Assembly (NCBI GenBank): GCA_902597175.1
Contig: CACJWN010000002.1
Span: 62,001-126,000, forward strand
Origin: an uncultured Pelagibacteraceae bacterium
GTDB taxonomy: Bacteria; Pseudomonadota; Alphaproteobacteria; Pelagibacterales; Pelagibacteraceae
DNA length: 64,000 bases
Direction: 5' to 3'
A program made the translations under genes and the position numbers. The notes beneath the pieces were generated by a model, which was not told the DNA's origin, searched no databases, and saw only the letters and a program-made list of their open reading frames with translations. This document shows positions 51,281-58,913 of this stretch, one piece after another (the first letter of the stretch is position 1; every line of letters starts with the position of its first letter).

Positions 51281-52075
51281 ATGGACTACAAAAACACCTT
51301 TAATTTTTTAAGATCTTTACCCGCAAAATTAAATACATTTTACAAAAAAAAATCAAAATCTGGAATTAAAGTAAACAATAAATCGAAAAATAAGAAAGAT
51401 TTTGATCCAGTAACTAATTTTGATAAATCATTTGAAAAATATATAAGATCATTAATTTTAAAGAGATTCCCCAAAGATTCTATTATTGGAGAAGAGTTTG
51501 ACGATAAAAAGTCTGATAATTATTTTCAATGGTCAATCGACCCGATAGATGGCACAAGAGCTTTTGTTATTGGAGCGCCGACTTGGTCCAACTTAATAGG
51601 CCTTTCTTTTAAAGAAAAATCAAAAGTTGGTTTAGCAAATTTCCCAGAATTAAATAAATTTTATTTAAATGATCAAAAAAAATCCTATATTTTTAAAAAT
51701 AATAAAAAAAAAATTATTAAATCCTCTAATAATAGTAATTTAAAAACAATAAAAATTATTGGAAACTTTCATGGGACTTTAAGCTATGAAAGACAAAGAA
51801 AAGTTATAAAAAAATTTGGGTGGTCATTTAGGTTAGCCGGGTTTGATGCTTTAAATTATTGTTTATTAGCTGAAGGAACAGTAGATGCTGTAATAGAAGC
51901 AAACTTAAAGCCTTATGATATTTTACCTTTAATACCCATTATTAAAAATTCAGGTGCAATTGTAACAAACTGGAAAAATGAACCCGCAGAAACAGGAGGC
52001 AATATTATTGCTTCATCTAATAAAGCTTTACATTACAAGATACTAAGATTACTTAAACCTTTTACAAAAAAATGA
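51281..52075 (+). CDS. hisN: Histidinol-phosphatase-like inositol monophosphatase family protein (HisN-type)
   Basis: This 264-aa Mg-dependent phosphatase is of the inositol monophosphatase superfamily. It has 'DPVTNFDKSFEKYI' near residue 45, 'IIGEEFDDKK' near 70, 'WSIDPIDGTRAFVIG' near 87 and 'AVIEANLKPYDILPLIPIIKNSGA' (seen from 'LKPYDILPLIPII') near 210. The last motif is the HisN (histidinol-phosphatase) form rather than CysQ or SuhB. hisI lies 8 kb downstream, but the genes are not in one operon. The stop overlaps the next gene by ATGA. Confidence 0.8.
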   Translation: MDYKNTFNFLRSLPAKLNTFYKKKSKSGIKVNNKSKNKKDFDPVTNFDKSFEKYIRSLILKRFPKDSIIGEEFDDKKSDNYFQWSIDPIDGTRAFVIGAPTWSNLIGLSFKEKSKVGLANFPELNKFYLNDQKKSYIFKNNKKKIIKSSNNSNLKTIKIIGNFHGTLSYERQRKVIKKFGWSFRLAGFDALNYCLLAEGTVDAVIEANLKPYDILPLIPIIKNSGAIVTNWKNEPAETGGNIIASSNKALHYKILRLLKPFTKK

Positions 52076-52593
52076 TTAATATATTTATAAATAGAGTTTT
52101 TAGAGCAATCAAAATTGATATAGATCTTTACGAAGAAGTTGAAAAAGATAAAAAAGCGACTTTTCAGGCTGGAATAGTAGTTGTTTTATCTAGTTTAGCC
52201 GCAGGAGTTGGCTCGATACACTTAGGAGCTTCAAATTTTTTAGTAGCACCAGCATTATCTTTGCTGAGTTGGTATGTTTGGGCTTACGTAATTTATTTTG
52301 TTGGTGTTAAATTATTCAGAGATCCAAACACAAAAAGTGATCATGGCGAGCTTTTGAGAACCATAGGTTTTTCTAGTGCACCAGGTCTGATTAGAGTTTT
52401 TGGAGTTACACCAGAATTGATGACCGTAACTTTTATAGGTTCTGCATTTTGGATGTTAGCTTGCATGGTTGTAGCGGTTAAATCTGCTTTAGACTATGAA
52501 AGTCTATGGAAAGCTTTAGGAGTTGTAGTTGTTTCATGGTTGTTTCAAGCATTCTTTTTATTCTTGATAATTGTTTTATTTAAAGGTTTCTAA
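52072..52593 (+). CDS. Yip1-family membrane protein
   Basis: This 173-aa membrane protein has an N-terminal soluble ~40 residues and four to five hydrophobic segments. 'FRAIKIDIDLYEEVEKDKKATFQAGIVVVL', seen from 'YEEVEKDKKATFQAGIVV', and 'ELLRTIGFSSAPGLIRVFG' match bacterial Yip1/YIF1-like proteins. The function is unknown. It overlaps hisN by 4 nt and the convergent small-protein gene by 4 nt. Confidence 0.75.
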   Translation: MINIFINRVFRAIKIDIDLYEEVEKDKKATFQAGIVVVLSSLAAGVGSIHLGASNFLVAPALSLLSWYVWAYVIYFVGVKLFRDPNTKSDHGELLRTIGFSSAPGLIRVFGVTPELMTVTFIGSAFWMLACMVVAVKSALDYESLWKALGVVVVSWLFQAFFLFLIIVLFKGF

Positions 52594-52904
52594 AGGGGAA
52601 AAATAGTTTTAGCTAAATTACAGCTGTTACAAACTTTGAAACTATACATGATAAAATTTTGTTTGACGCTTTCATCTTCTTTTTTGCACTCTTCACAAAT
52701 ATTGTTGAGTTCAACATTCTTATTTATTACCCAAGCTCTATGATAAAAATTGTCAATATTTTTTTGAATTAGACCTTTAGCCACTTTCTCAGCCTCGATT
52801 TTATTATAAGGACCATGAACAATTTTTGTTTGTTCGTCTAAAGTATCTATATTGTTAGGATTTTCATGAATTCCCTCTATGACAATAAATCCATCGTTTT
52901 CCAT
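52590..52904 (-). CDS. Hypothetical protein with two CxxC pairs
   Basis: This 104-aa protein is not recognised as a known family. The N-terminal ~65 residues look like a small alpha/beta unit ('DGFIVIEGIHENPNN', 'TKIVHGPYNKIEAEKVAKGL'). The C-terminal part has 'CEECKKED' and 'VCNSCNL', four Cys spaced as in a zinc ribbon. It is divergent from msrA with 24 bp between starts and convergent with the Yip1 gene. It is likely real because frame, packing and composition fit the neighbours. Confidence 0.65.
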   Translation of the reverse strand: MENDGFIVIEGIHENPNNIDTLDEQTKIVHGPYNKIEAEKVAKGLIQKNIDNFYHRAWVINKNVELNNICEECKKEDESVKQNFIMYSFKVCNSCNLAKTIFPL

Positions 52905-52928
52905 AATTATTAATATATCATTTACAAA

Positions 52929-53498
52929 ATGAAAAAAATTTTACTTTTTGTCACTATACTTACCCTTAGTTTTAATTTGTATGCGGAGGAAAAAAAAGCC
53001 TATTTTGCTGGCGGTTGTTTTTGGTGTATGGAAGAGTCATTTGATCAAATAGAGGGAGTGTTATCGTCAATTTCTGGATATTCAGGAGGTCACTTAAAAA
53101 ATCCTACTTATCAAGATGTAATATATAAAGACACTGGCCACGTGGAGGCTATAGAAATAACATATGACTCCAAAGTTGTAAGTTATGAAAAACTTTTAAA
53201 TATTTATTGGAGAAATATAGATCCTTTTGATTCGGAGGGTCAGTTTTGTGACAAAGGTAAAAGCTATAGATCAGTAATTTTTTTTCAGAATCAACTAGAG
53301 AAAGAATTTATTGATAAATCTTTTAAAAATTTAGAAAGTAAATTTAATAGAGAAATAGTCACTTTAGTTTGGAAATTTAAGAAATTTTATCCAGCAGAGG
53401 ATTATCACCAAGATTATTATGAGAAAAATTTTATTCGTTATCTCATGTATAAAAATGGGTGTAAAAGAGAAGATATCTTGAGAAGAATATGGAATTGA
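52929..53498 (+). CDS. msrA: Peptide methionine sulfoxide reductase MsrA, exported
   Basis: MsrA repairs oxidised methionine (S-form). This 189-aa protein has a signal peptide (ending near 'NLYAEE', residue 20) and the catalytic 'FAGGCFWCMEESFDQIEGV' with the nucleophile Cys near residue 31. 'SGYSGGHLKNPTYQDV' and 'GHVEAIEITYD' are typical, and 'FYPAEDYHQDYYEKN' closes the core. Export suggests it repairs periplasmic proteins. It overlaps the next gene by 10 nt. Confidence 0.93.
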   Translation: MKKILLFVTILTLSFNLYAEEKKAYFAGGCFWCMEESFDQIEGVLSSISGYSGGHLKNPTYQDVIYKDTGHVEAIEITYDSKVVSYEKLLNIYWRNIDPFDSEGQFCDKGKSYRSVIFFQNQLEKEFIDKSFKNLESKFNREIVTLVWKFKKFYPAEDYHQDYYEKNFIRYLMYKNGCKREDILRRIWN

Positions 53499-53944
53499 AA
53501 AAAATAATTTTAGCAATTTTTTTTCTAGGTTTTATTAATTCAGTAAATGCAGAAATGATAAAACCAGCTGAAAATTTATCTGCTTATGATGTTATTAAAA
53601 TACAATTAGATGCTCTCAAAAATAATGATGATAAAGATAATGGCATTAAACAAACATGGATATTTGCTCATCCTGATAATAAAAAGATGACTGGGCCATA
53701 CCCTAGATTTAGAATTATGCTTTATGATGTTCATTATAGAATACTTCTAAACCATTTTTCACATAAGATAGATTTAATTACGAATACTGAAAATAAATTT
53801 GTTTATGGAGTGAAAGTATTAAGCGATGAGAAGCAACAATTTTTTTATGAATGGCACGTAAGTAAAGGTAATGAGGAAAATTGTCTTAATTGCTGGTTCA
53901 CGACTGCAGTTTCAATGCCACTTGATCAAGGAAATTCAATTTGA
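53489..53944 (+). CDS. DUF4864-like exported protein
   Basis: This 151-aa protein has a signal peptide ending near 'SVNAE' (residue 22). The body begins 'SAYDVIKIQLDALKNNDDKDNGI', recalling DUF4864 (NTF2-like fold) proteins, which start their core with a 'VxxQLDAfknnD' helix followed by 'tWiFAhPxNkk'. Two Cys ('NCLNCW') lie near the C-terminus. The function is unknown. It overlaps msrA by 10 nt and the next gene by a TTGA junction. Confidence 0.6.
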   Translation: MELKKIILAIFFLGFINSVNAEMIKPAENLSAYDVIKIQLDALKNNDDKDNGIKQTWIFAHPDNKKMTGPYPRFRIMLYDVHYRILLNHFSHKIDLITNTENKFVYGVKVLSDEKQQFFYEWHVSKGNEENCLNCWFTTAVSMPLDQGNSI

Positions 53945-54141
53945 AAAGACCACCCTTTGCAATACGATACTTAATTATTGGTGCAATATTAGTTTTGCCG
54001 CCAATACTCAGCACTCACTATGGATCAATATATTTAGGCAAGCATAATGGAGTCCTTTTAGGTTTTTGCGTCGGAATTGTTTGCGTATCTTTTGCATGCT
54101 GGAAGCTTTTTATCGATGGGTGGAGGGATGACGAAGACTGA
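53941..54141 (+). CDS. Small two-helix membrane protein
   Basis: This 66-aa protein has two hydrophobic segments (about residues 9-25 and 36-55). It starts with TTG overlapping the previous stop (TTGA), and its stop overlaps the next start by one base, so it sits tightly in an msrA-to-photolyase-like operon. No family is recognised. Tight packing on both sides makes it likely to be real. Confidence 0.6.
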   Translation: MKRPPFAIRYLIIGAILVLPPILSTHYGSIYLGKHNGVLLGFCVGIVCVSFACWKLFIDGWRDDED

Positions 54142-55277
54142 TGAAATTCGAAATCTCAAGGGACGGAGCTTTAAAACAGCTCGATGCTTTTATAAACAGT
54201 GAATTATCAAATTATAGTTTCAAAAGAAATTTTGATTTAGGCCCAAAAGACAAATCAAATGTATCTTGCTTATCACCTTATATCTCCCATAGATTAATTA
54301 CTGAGTATGAAGTAGCCAAAACTGTTTTATCTAAGTTTCCATATCAAAAAGTTGAAAAATATATCCAAGAAATATTTTGGAGAGTTTATTGGAAAGGTTG
54401 GTTGGAGCTTAGACCTCAAGTTTGGACTGACTTTATTGAGGATTTAAAAGGATTTAAGGAAGATGACAATTATAAAAAAGCAATCAATGGTGAAACTCAA
54501 ATTGAATGTTTTAATGATTGGGTAAAAGAGCTGAAAGAAAATAATTATTTACATAATCATACAAGAATGTGGTTTGCTAGCATTTGGATATTTACTTTAA
54601 ATTTACCTTGGCAAAAAGGTGCAGAACTCTTTATGAAACATTTATTTGATGGTGATGCTGCTTCAAATACATTGAGCTGGAGATGGGTTGCTGGACTTCA
54701 AACTAAAGGAAAGCACTACGTTGCTCAATCATGGAATATAAGCAAGTTTACTAATAATAAATATAAGAATGTTAAATTAAATGAGAACGCATTACCTGTA
54801 ACAGATAAAAGAGAATATAAATTAAACCCAATTGATTTTATTACAGAAGATAATTCAAATGAAAATTTACTAGTTTTTGAAAACGAATTAAATTTAGAAA
54901 ATAAAAATTTAAAAAAATATAAAAATATTTACTTAGTTTTACTTAGTAATGATGTTCGAAAGCTAAAGCTTGAACAAAAAGTCCTAGACTATAAGTCAGA
55001 AATAATTAATGATCAAAAAAAAAGATTTGAAGAATTACAAATCATAAATGAAGTAAAATTTCAAACTCTTATAACTGAAATTAACTCTTTTGATGTAGTT
55101 CACCCATGCATAGGAGAAAATTTTTCTTTTTTAAATACTATTCGAAAAAAGCGAAATTTAAAATTAAACTTTGTTTTGAGTGAGGAAGACAAATTTTCAT
55201 GGCAATTTTCTAATAAAGGATTTTTTAATTTTAAAAATAACATTCCTAAAATTTTGACAAGTTTTAAATTACAATAA
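54141..55277 (+). CDS. Photolyase/cryptochrome FAD-binding-domain protein with C-terminal Rossmann-like part
   Basis: This 378-aa protein opens directly with the photolyase FAD domain instead of the usual N-terminal antenna domain. 'CLSPYISHRLITEYEVAKTVL' (near residue 50), 'IFWRVYWKGWLELRPQVW' (near 88), 'HNHTRMWFASIWIFTLNLPWQKGAELF' (seen from 'NHTRMWFASIWIFT', near 140) and 'DGDAASNTLSWRWVAGLQT' (near 175) are clear photolyase motifs. Residues about 250-378 form an alpha/beta segment ('NIYLVLLSNDVRKL', 'VVHPCIGENFSFLN') that may be a trailing Rossmann domain. It may repair DNA or sense light; neither is proven. Confidence 0.8.
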   Translation: MKFEISRDGALKQLDAFINSELSNYSFKRNFDLGPKDKSNVSCLSPYISHRLITEYEVAKTVLSKFPYQKVEKYIQEIFWRVYWKGWLELRPQVWTDFIEDLKGFKEDDNYKKAINGETQIECFNDWVKELKENNYLHNHTRMWFASIWIFTLNLPWQKGAELFMKHLFDGDAASNTLSWRWVAGLQTKGKHYVAQSWNISKFTNNKYKNVKLNENALPVTDKREYKLNPIDFITEDNSNENLLVFENELNLENKNLKKYKNIYLVLLSNDVRKLKLEQKVLDYKSEIINDQKKRFEELQIINEVKFQTLITEINSFDVVHPCIGENFSFLNTIRKKRNLKLNFVLSEEDKFSWQFSNKGFFNFKNNIPKILTSFKLQ

Positions 55278-55278
55278 T

Positions 55279-55407
55279 CTATTTTGAAGAACATTTTTTT
55301 GAACAATATTTTACTCTATCCCAATTAAGTTTCCATTTTTTTCTCCAGGCGAAAGGTCTATTACAAACTGGGCAAGTTTTTTTTGGCAAATTAGCTTTTT
55401 TTATCAT
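55279..55407 (-). CDS. DUF2256-family small zinc-ribbon-like protein (42 aa; not in ORF track)
   Basis: This short gene is absent from the supplied ORF track. The minus-strand frame from the ATG at 55407 to the TAG at 55279 encodes 42 residues, starting 'MIKKANLPKKTCPVCNRPFA' and ending with 'YCSKKCSSK'. The two Cys pairs and the central 'WRKKWKLNWDRV' are the DUF2256 pattern. In many genomes DUF2256 lies beside PhrB-type photolyase genes, as here. It overlaps the DCC-family gene by 17 nt and ends 1 nt from the convergent FAD-domain gene. The function is unknown; zinc binding is likely. Confidence 0.88.
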   Translation of the reverse strand: MIKKANLPKKTCPVCNRPFAWRKKWKLNWDRVKYCSKKCSSK

Positions 55408-55750
55408 TAAGTTGATGTTTATTTTTTATAAATAGGAAATAAGCTGCAATCTCATAGAAAATATTTAATATAAAAAAAAGAGGTTTAATTTTAAATATTT
55501 TATATAAAAAATTATATTTAGGAACATTTTTCCAAATTATTAAAAAAGACTCTGCTCCATCAATTATTTTACCATCTTGTATAACATGCATTCTTCTTAA
55601 AAGTTCTTTGTATGATTTGGAGGTAACTTTCTGAGCTTCTTCATTATTAGTTACATCTATCCATTCTACCCTGTTATCACTATGTTTTTTGTAATGATTG
55701 ATTTCGGCTCTACAAATATTACATGAATTGTTAAAAAAAACTTTAACCAT
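55391..55750 (-). CDS. DCC-family (DUF393) thiol-disulfide oxidoreductase-like protein
   Basis: This 119-aa protein has the DCC signature form 'VFFNNSCNICRAEINHYKKH' near the N-terminus, with a CxxC pair of thioredoxin type (the usual first D-C-C is N-S-C here). 'IDGAESFLIIWKNVP' near residue 65 and a C-terminal hydrophobic helix are usual for DUF393. It overlaps the photolyase-related gene upstream by 8 nt and DUF2256 downstream by 17 nt, so the three are one operon. Confidence 0.85.
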   Translation of the reverse strand: MVKVFFNNSCNICRAEINHYKKHSDNRVEWIDVTNNEEAQKVTSKSYKELLRRMHVIQDGKIIDGAESFLIIWKNVPKYNFLYKIFKIKPLFFILNIFYEIAAYFLFIKNKHQLNDKKS

Positions 55751-57224
55751 TAGTATTTTCTTTAATAAAATTATTAGCAGCTTTAAAAATTCTTGTTTTC
55801 CTCTCTTTATTCATTTTTTCAGAAACTCTAACCATCATTGCAAGACGTGGATTTTTTAAAAAGAATTTCTTATGTCTATCTATAAATTTCCAATATAATC
55901 CGTCCATTACATCACACCAAGGACCCTTTTTAAAATGCATCATCTTGAGAAAATAACTAGATCCACAAATATAAGGTTTAGTTGCAAAAATTCCGCCGTC
56001 ACTAAACAACCCCATTCCATAAACATTAGGCGCCATCACCCAGTCAGATGAATCCACGAACATTTCCATAAACCATTTATAAACTTGTTTAGGATTTATC
56101 TCACAAAGATTCATTATATTTGCCAATATCATTAGCCTTTCAATATGATGTGACCAACCGTAGTTTTTAGCATTATTGATTGCATGATCTAACGGATCTA
56201 AACCAGTATTCCCGTCATACCAAGATTTTTTCATTTTTCTTTTATGATTAAAAAAATTAGTGTTATCCAATCGTTGATCATAGTTTTGGTAAATTCCTCT
56301 CATAAATTCTCTCCAACCTATAATCTGTCTAATATAACCCTCTAAGGAATTAATAGGTACTTTATTTTCAATCTTTCTTAACTTCTCTATTATTTCTTCA
56401 GGGGCAATTAAACCTAAGTTTATAAGTGGGCTTAGCGCGCTATGAAAAACAGTATTTGATTTATCTGTCACTGCATCTTCATAATCCCCAAAAAGCTTTA
56501 TTCTCTCTTTCAAAAACTCATCAAGCCATTTACTTGCGTCTTTTCGTGTAGTTGGAAACCAAAATTTATCAGCATTCCCTGGATGGTCTTTAAAATTTGA
56601 ATTTATAAATTTTTTAAGAGTAATAGTTTCCTTTGTCTCTTTTGCCTTAGAAATTGCAGGAACTTTAATATTATTAGGAAGTTTTTTTCTATTATCTTCA
56701 TCGAAACTCCATTTATTCCCTTTTGGAGTTCCATTCTTATTCATCAATAAATTCATTTTTGTTCTTACAATTTTATAAAAATTTGCCATGAAAGGCCGTT
56801 TATTTTTAGAAAGGTAATCTTTAAATTCTTGTCTCTCCATTAAAAACATTGGAGATCTAATTTGGTTTATCTTAAGTGAATTTTTTTTTCCTAAATTAAA
56901 TATTCTTTTTTCAAAAAATTTATCCTCAATTTCAAAAAAAGTAATTTCTTTTATCTTTTTTTCTTTAATAGTCTTTTCTAATTTTTTTTCATAGGATAAT
57001 TTAAAATCTTTATTTACATCTTTATAAATTACATTAAAATTTTTTGATTTTAGCTCGTCTTTGAAAGATCTCATTGAAGACAAAAAAAGAAGAATTTTTA
57101 ATTTATGATGTTTTTCAAAAGTACATAAACCATAGTCCTCTGCCATAAAAAAAATGTGATCTTTATAATCAGATAGATATTTTGGGTTAAATAATTGATT
57201 TCCTAAAATAATAAAAAGCTTCAT
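55743..57224 (-). CDS. PhrB-related cryptochrome/photolyase family protein, apparently lacking the FeS CxxC
   Basis: This 493-aa protein belongs to the deoxyribodipyrimidine photolyase-related (FeS-BCP/PhrB) family. It has an N-terminal Rossmann domain ('LFIILGNQLFNP') and the FAD-domain motifs 'EGYIRQIIGWREFMRGIY' (near residue 292), 'NYGWSHHIERLMILANIMNLC' (seen from 'GWSHHIERLMILANI', near 355), 'MFVDSSDWVMAPNVYGMGLF' and 'DGLYWKFIDRH'. Known (6-4) photolyases here carry a CxxC and a later Cys in the stretch before 'LYW'. This protein has only 'YICGSS' and 'GPWCDVMDGLYW', with 'HFKKG' where the CxxC should be. The FeS cluster is therefore probably absent or differently bound. Confidence 0.85.
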   Translation of the reverse strand: MKLFIILGNQLFNPKYLSDYKDHIFFMAEDYGLCTFEKHHKLKILLFLSSMRSFKDELKSKNFNVIYKDVNKDFKLSYEKKLEKTIKEKKIKEITFFEIEDKFFEKRIFNLGKKNSLKINQIRSPMFLMERQEFKDYLSKNKRPFMANFYKIVRTKMNLLMNKNGTPKGNKWSFDEDNRKKLPNNIKVPAISKAKETKETITLKKFINSNFKDHPGNADKFWFPTTRKDASKWLDEFLKERIKLFGDYEDAVTDKSNTVFHSALSPLINLGLIAPEEIIEKLRKIENKVPINSLEGYIRQIIGWREFMRGIYQNYDQRLDNTNFFNHKRKMKKSWYDGNTGLDPLDHAINNAKNYGWSHHIERLMILANIMNLCEINPKQVYKWFMEMFVDSSDWVMAPNVYGMGLFSDGGIFATKPYICGSSYFLKMMHFKKGPWCDVMDGLYWKFIDRHKKFFLKNPRLAMMVRVSEKMNKERKTRIFKAANNFIKENTNG

Positions 57225-57308
57225 AGGTATTAAAATACATATTTTATTTATATATTACACGCGTCATTATTTGCATGTAAATAACCGTTAATAATGTTAT
57301 TTTTAATT

Positions 57309-58019
57309 ATGAAAAAAGTAATTTTAGGTGCAACAGGATCAATTGGATCCTCTTTGGCAAAGAAATTAGTTGAGAGTGGCGAGGAATTACACTTAGTAGG
57401 TCGAGATGAGTCTAGTCTATCAGCACTAGCCAATGAATTAAACTCATCATTTACTGTATGTGATGTTCTCGAAGAAAATTTTTCTGAAAAAATATTAGCA
57501 GATTTAAAAGATGAACAAATAAATGGTCTTGCTTTTTGTGTAGGTTCTATAGATTTAAAACCATTAAAGTTAACAAAAAAAAGTGATTTCATGCAGTCTT
57601 TCAATCTCAATCTTATTTCAGCAACAGAGACAATTAAGTCTTTAGCAGATAATTTAAAAAAAAATAAAGGTTCAATAGTTTTATTTTCAACAGTTGCCGT
57701 AAAACAAGGTTTTCCTAATCATGCGATTGTTTCATCATCAAAAGGTGCAATAGAGGGTTTGACATTGGCTTTAGCCGCTGAGTTCGCCCCGAATATTCGA
57801 GTGAACTGTATTGCCCCTAGTTTGACAAACTCTAAAATTTCAAATTTTTTACTAAAAAATGAAAAAGTTGCCGAAGGTATCGCCAAAATGCACCCATTGA
57901 AGAGAATAGGTGAGGGAGCTGACTCCGCATCTGTTGCTAAGTTTCTTCTTACTGACGAGAGCTCTTGGATAACAGGTCAAATATTGGGAGTAGATGGAGG
58001 ACGATCATCTGTCGCATAA
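57309..58019 (+). CDS. SDR-family protein without the catalytic Tyr
   Basis: This is a 236-aa SDR-fold protein; I start at the ATG at 57309 because 'MKKVILGATGSIGSSLAKKL' begins the Rossmann fold at once, and the upstream codons of the track ORF add nothing. 'LAFCVGSIDLKPL' and 'IRVNCIAPSLTNSKI' are usual SDR positions, and 'WITGQILGVDGGRS' ends it. At the Y-x-x-x-K site it reads 'AIVSSSKGAIEG', so Tyr is replaced by Val while Lys stays. The subfamily seems to lack Tyr generally. It is divergent from the PhrB-related gene. Confidence 0.8.
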   Translation: MKKVILGATGSIGSSLAKKLVESGEELHLVGRDESSLSALANELNSSFTVCDVLEENFSEKILADLKDEQINGLAFCVGSIDLKPLKLTKKSDFMQSFNLNLISATETIKSLADNLKKNKGSIVLFSTVAVKQGFPNHAIVSSSKGAIEGLTLALAAEFAPNIRVNCIAPSLTNSKISNFLLKNEKVAEGIAKMHPLKRIGEGADSASVAKFLLTDESSWITGQILGVDGGRSSVA

Positions 58020-58050
58020 CAATTTTGATTTAAAAGTTTAAATAAACATC

Positions 58051-58539
58051 ATGAAAAATTTAATTATAGTAATCTTTTCTTTACTATTAAGTTCAAGTTT
58101 GTTTGCAGCTGGAAGTGATAGCAGCAGTAGCTCCTCTAACGAGACATCACTGTACGAAGATGCTGTTAAATTAGTAAAAAGAGCTGGTAAATTAGAAAAA
58201 AAAGAAAAAACAGAAAAAGCTAAAAAACTTTATTCTCAAGCTTTTAGTAAATTAGAAAAAGCTCATAAATTAGATAAAAAAAATCCTGATATTCTTAATT
58301 ACATGGGGTTTACTTCAAGAAAAGTTGGAAATTTTGATCAAGCTGAGAAATTCTATCTAAAGGGTTTAAATATTAAACCAAACCATAATGGAATAAATGA
58401 ATACTTGGGTGAACTTTATGTGCAAACTAATAGAATCGACAAAGCCAACGAAAGATTAGAAGTTCTTAAGAGCTGTAATTGCAAAGAATATGGAGAACTT
58501 GAGTTGATTATAAAAACTCGTGGTACAAAAGTTTATTAA
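58051..58539 (+). CDS. Exported tetratricopeptide-repeat protein
   Basis: This 162-aa protein has a signal peptide ending near 'SLFAAG' (residue 20), a Ser-rich linker, a Lys-rich helix pair and two to three TPR units ('NPDILNYMGFTSRKVGNFDQAEKFYLKGL' seen from 'YMGFTSRKVGNFDQAEKFY', near residue 90; then 'NEYLGELYVQTNRIDKANERL'). It probably mediates protein contacts in the periplasm. It starts 31 nt after the SDR and converges with the DUF2237 gene with a 4-nt overlap. Confidence 0.8.
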   Translation: MKNLIIVIFSLLLSSSLFAAGSDSSSSSSNETSLYEDAVKLVKRAGKLEKKEKTEKAKKLYSQAFSKLEKAHKLDKKNPDILNYMGFTSRKVGNFDQAEKFYLKGLNIKPNHNGINEYLGELYVQTNRIDKANERLEVLKSCNCKEYGELELIIKTRGTKVY

Positions 58540-58913
58540 GATAAGTCTACAGCAAACTTTTTTAATTTTTCAATTGGTATAAGTTCTAAGGTCTTAATAT
58601 TTGTCTTTTTTAAATAAACTGAGCAGGCTGCATCCTCTTCGATAGCTCTAGCGTACCAAGTTGCACAAACACACCAGCAGTCACCCTCTTTCAAACCTGG
58701 AAATCCAAATTCAGGATGAGGTGTAATCAAATCATTACCTACCTTCTTTGACCAAAGTAAAAATTTATCTGTCACTTTTGCACAAACTGTATGAACCCCT
58801 CTATCATTTTTATCTGTATTACAACATCCATCCCTAAACCAACCTGTTAATGGGTCATTAGAACATGGTTCTAAAGGCTCACCGAAAACATTTTTTTGAA
58901 TTTCATTACTCAT
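58536..58913 (-). CDS. DUF2237-family protein
   Basis: This 125-aa protein matches DUF2237 over its length: 'NVFGEPLEPCSNDPLTGWFRDGCC' (read from 'PCSNDPLTGWFRDGCCN'), 'GVHTVCAKVTDKFLLWSK' and 'FGFPGLKEGDCWCVCATWY'. Several conserved Cys could bind a metal. The function is unknown. It overlaps the oxygenase-like gene upstream by 4 nt, so the two are likely co-translated. Confidence 0.9.
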   Translation of the reverse strand: MSNEIQKNVFGEPLEPCSNDPLTGWFRDGCCNTDKNDRGVHTVCAKVTDKFLLWSKKVGNDLITPHPEFGFPGLKEGDCWCVCATWYARAIEEDAACSVYLKKTNIKTLELIPIEKLKKFAVDLS

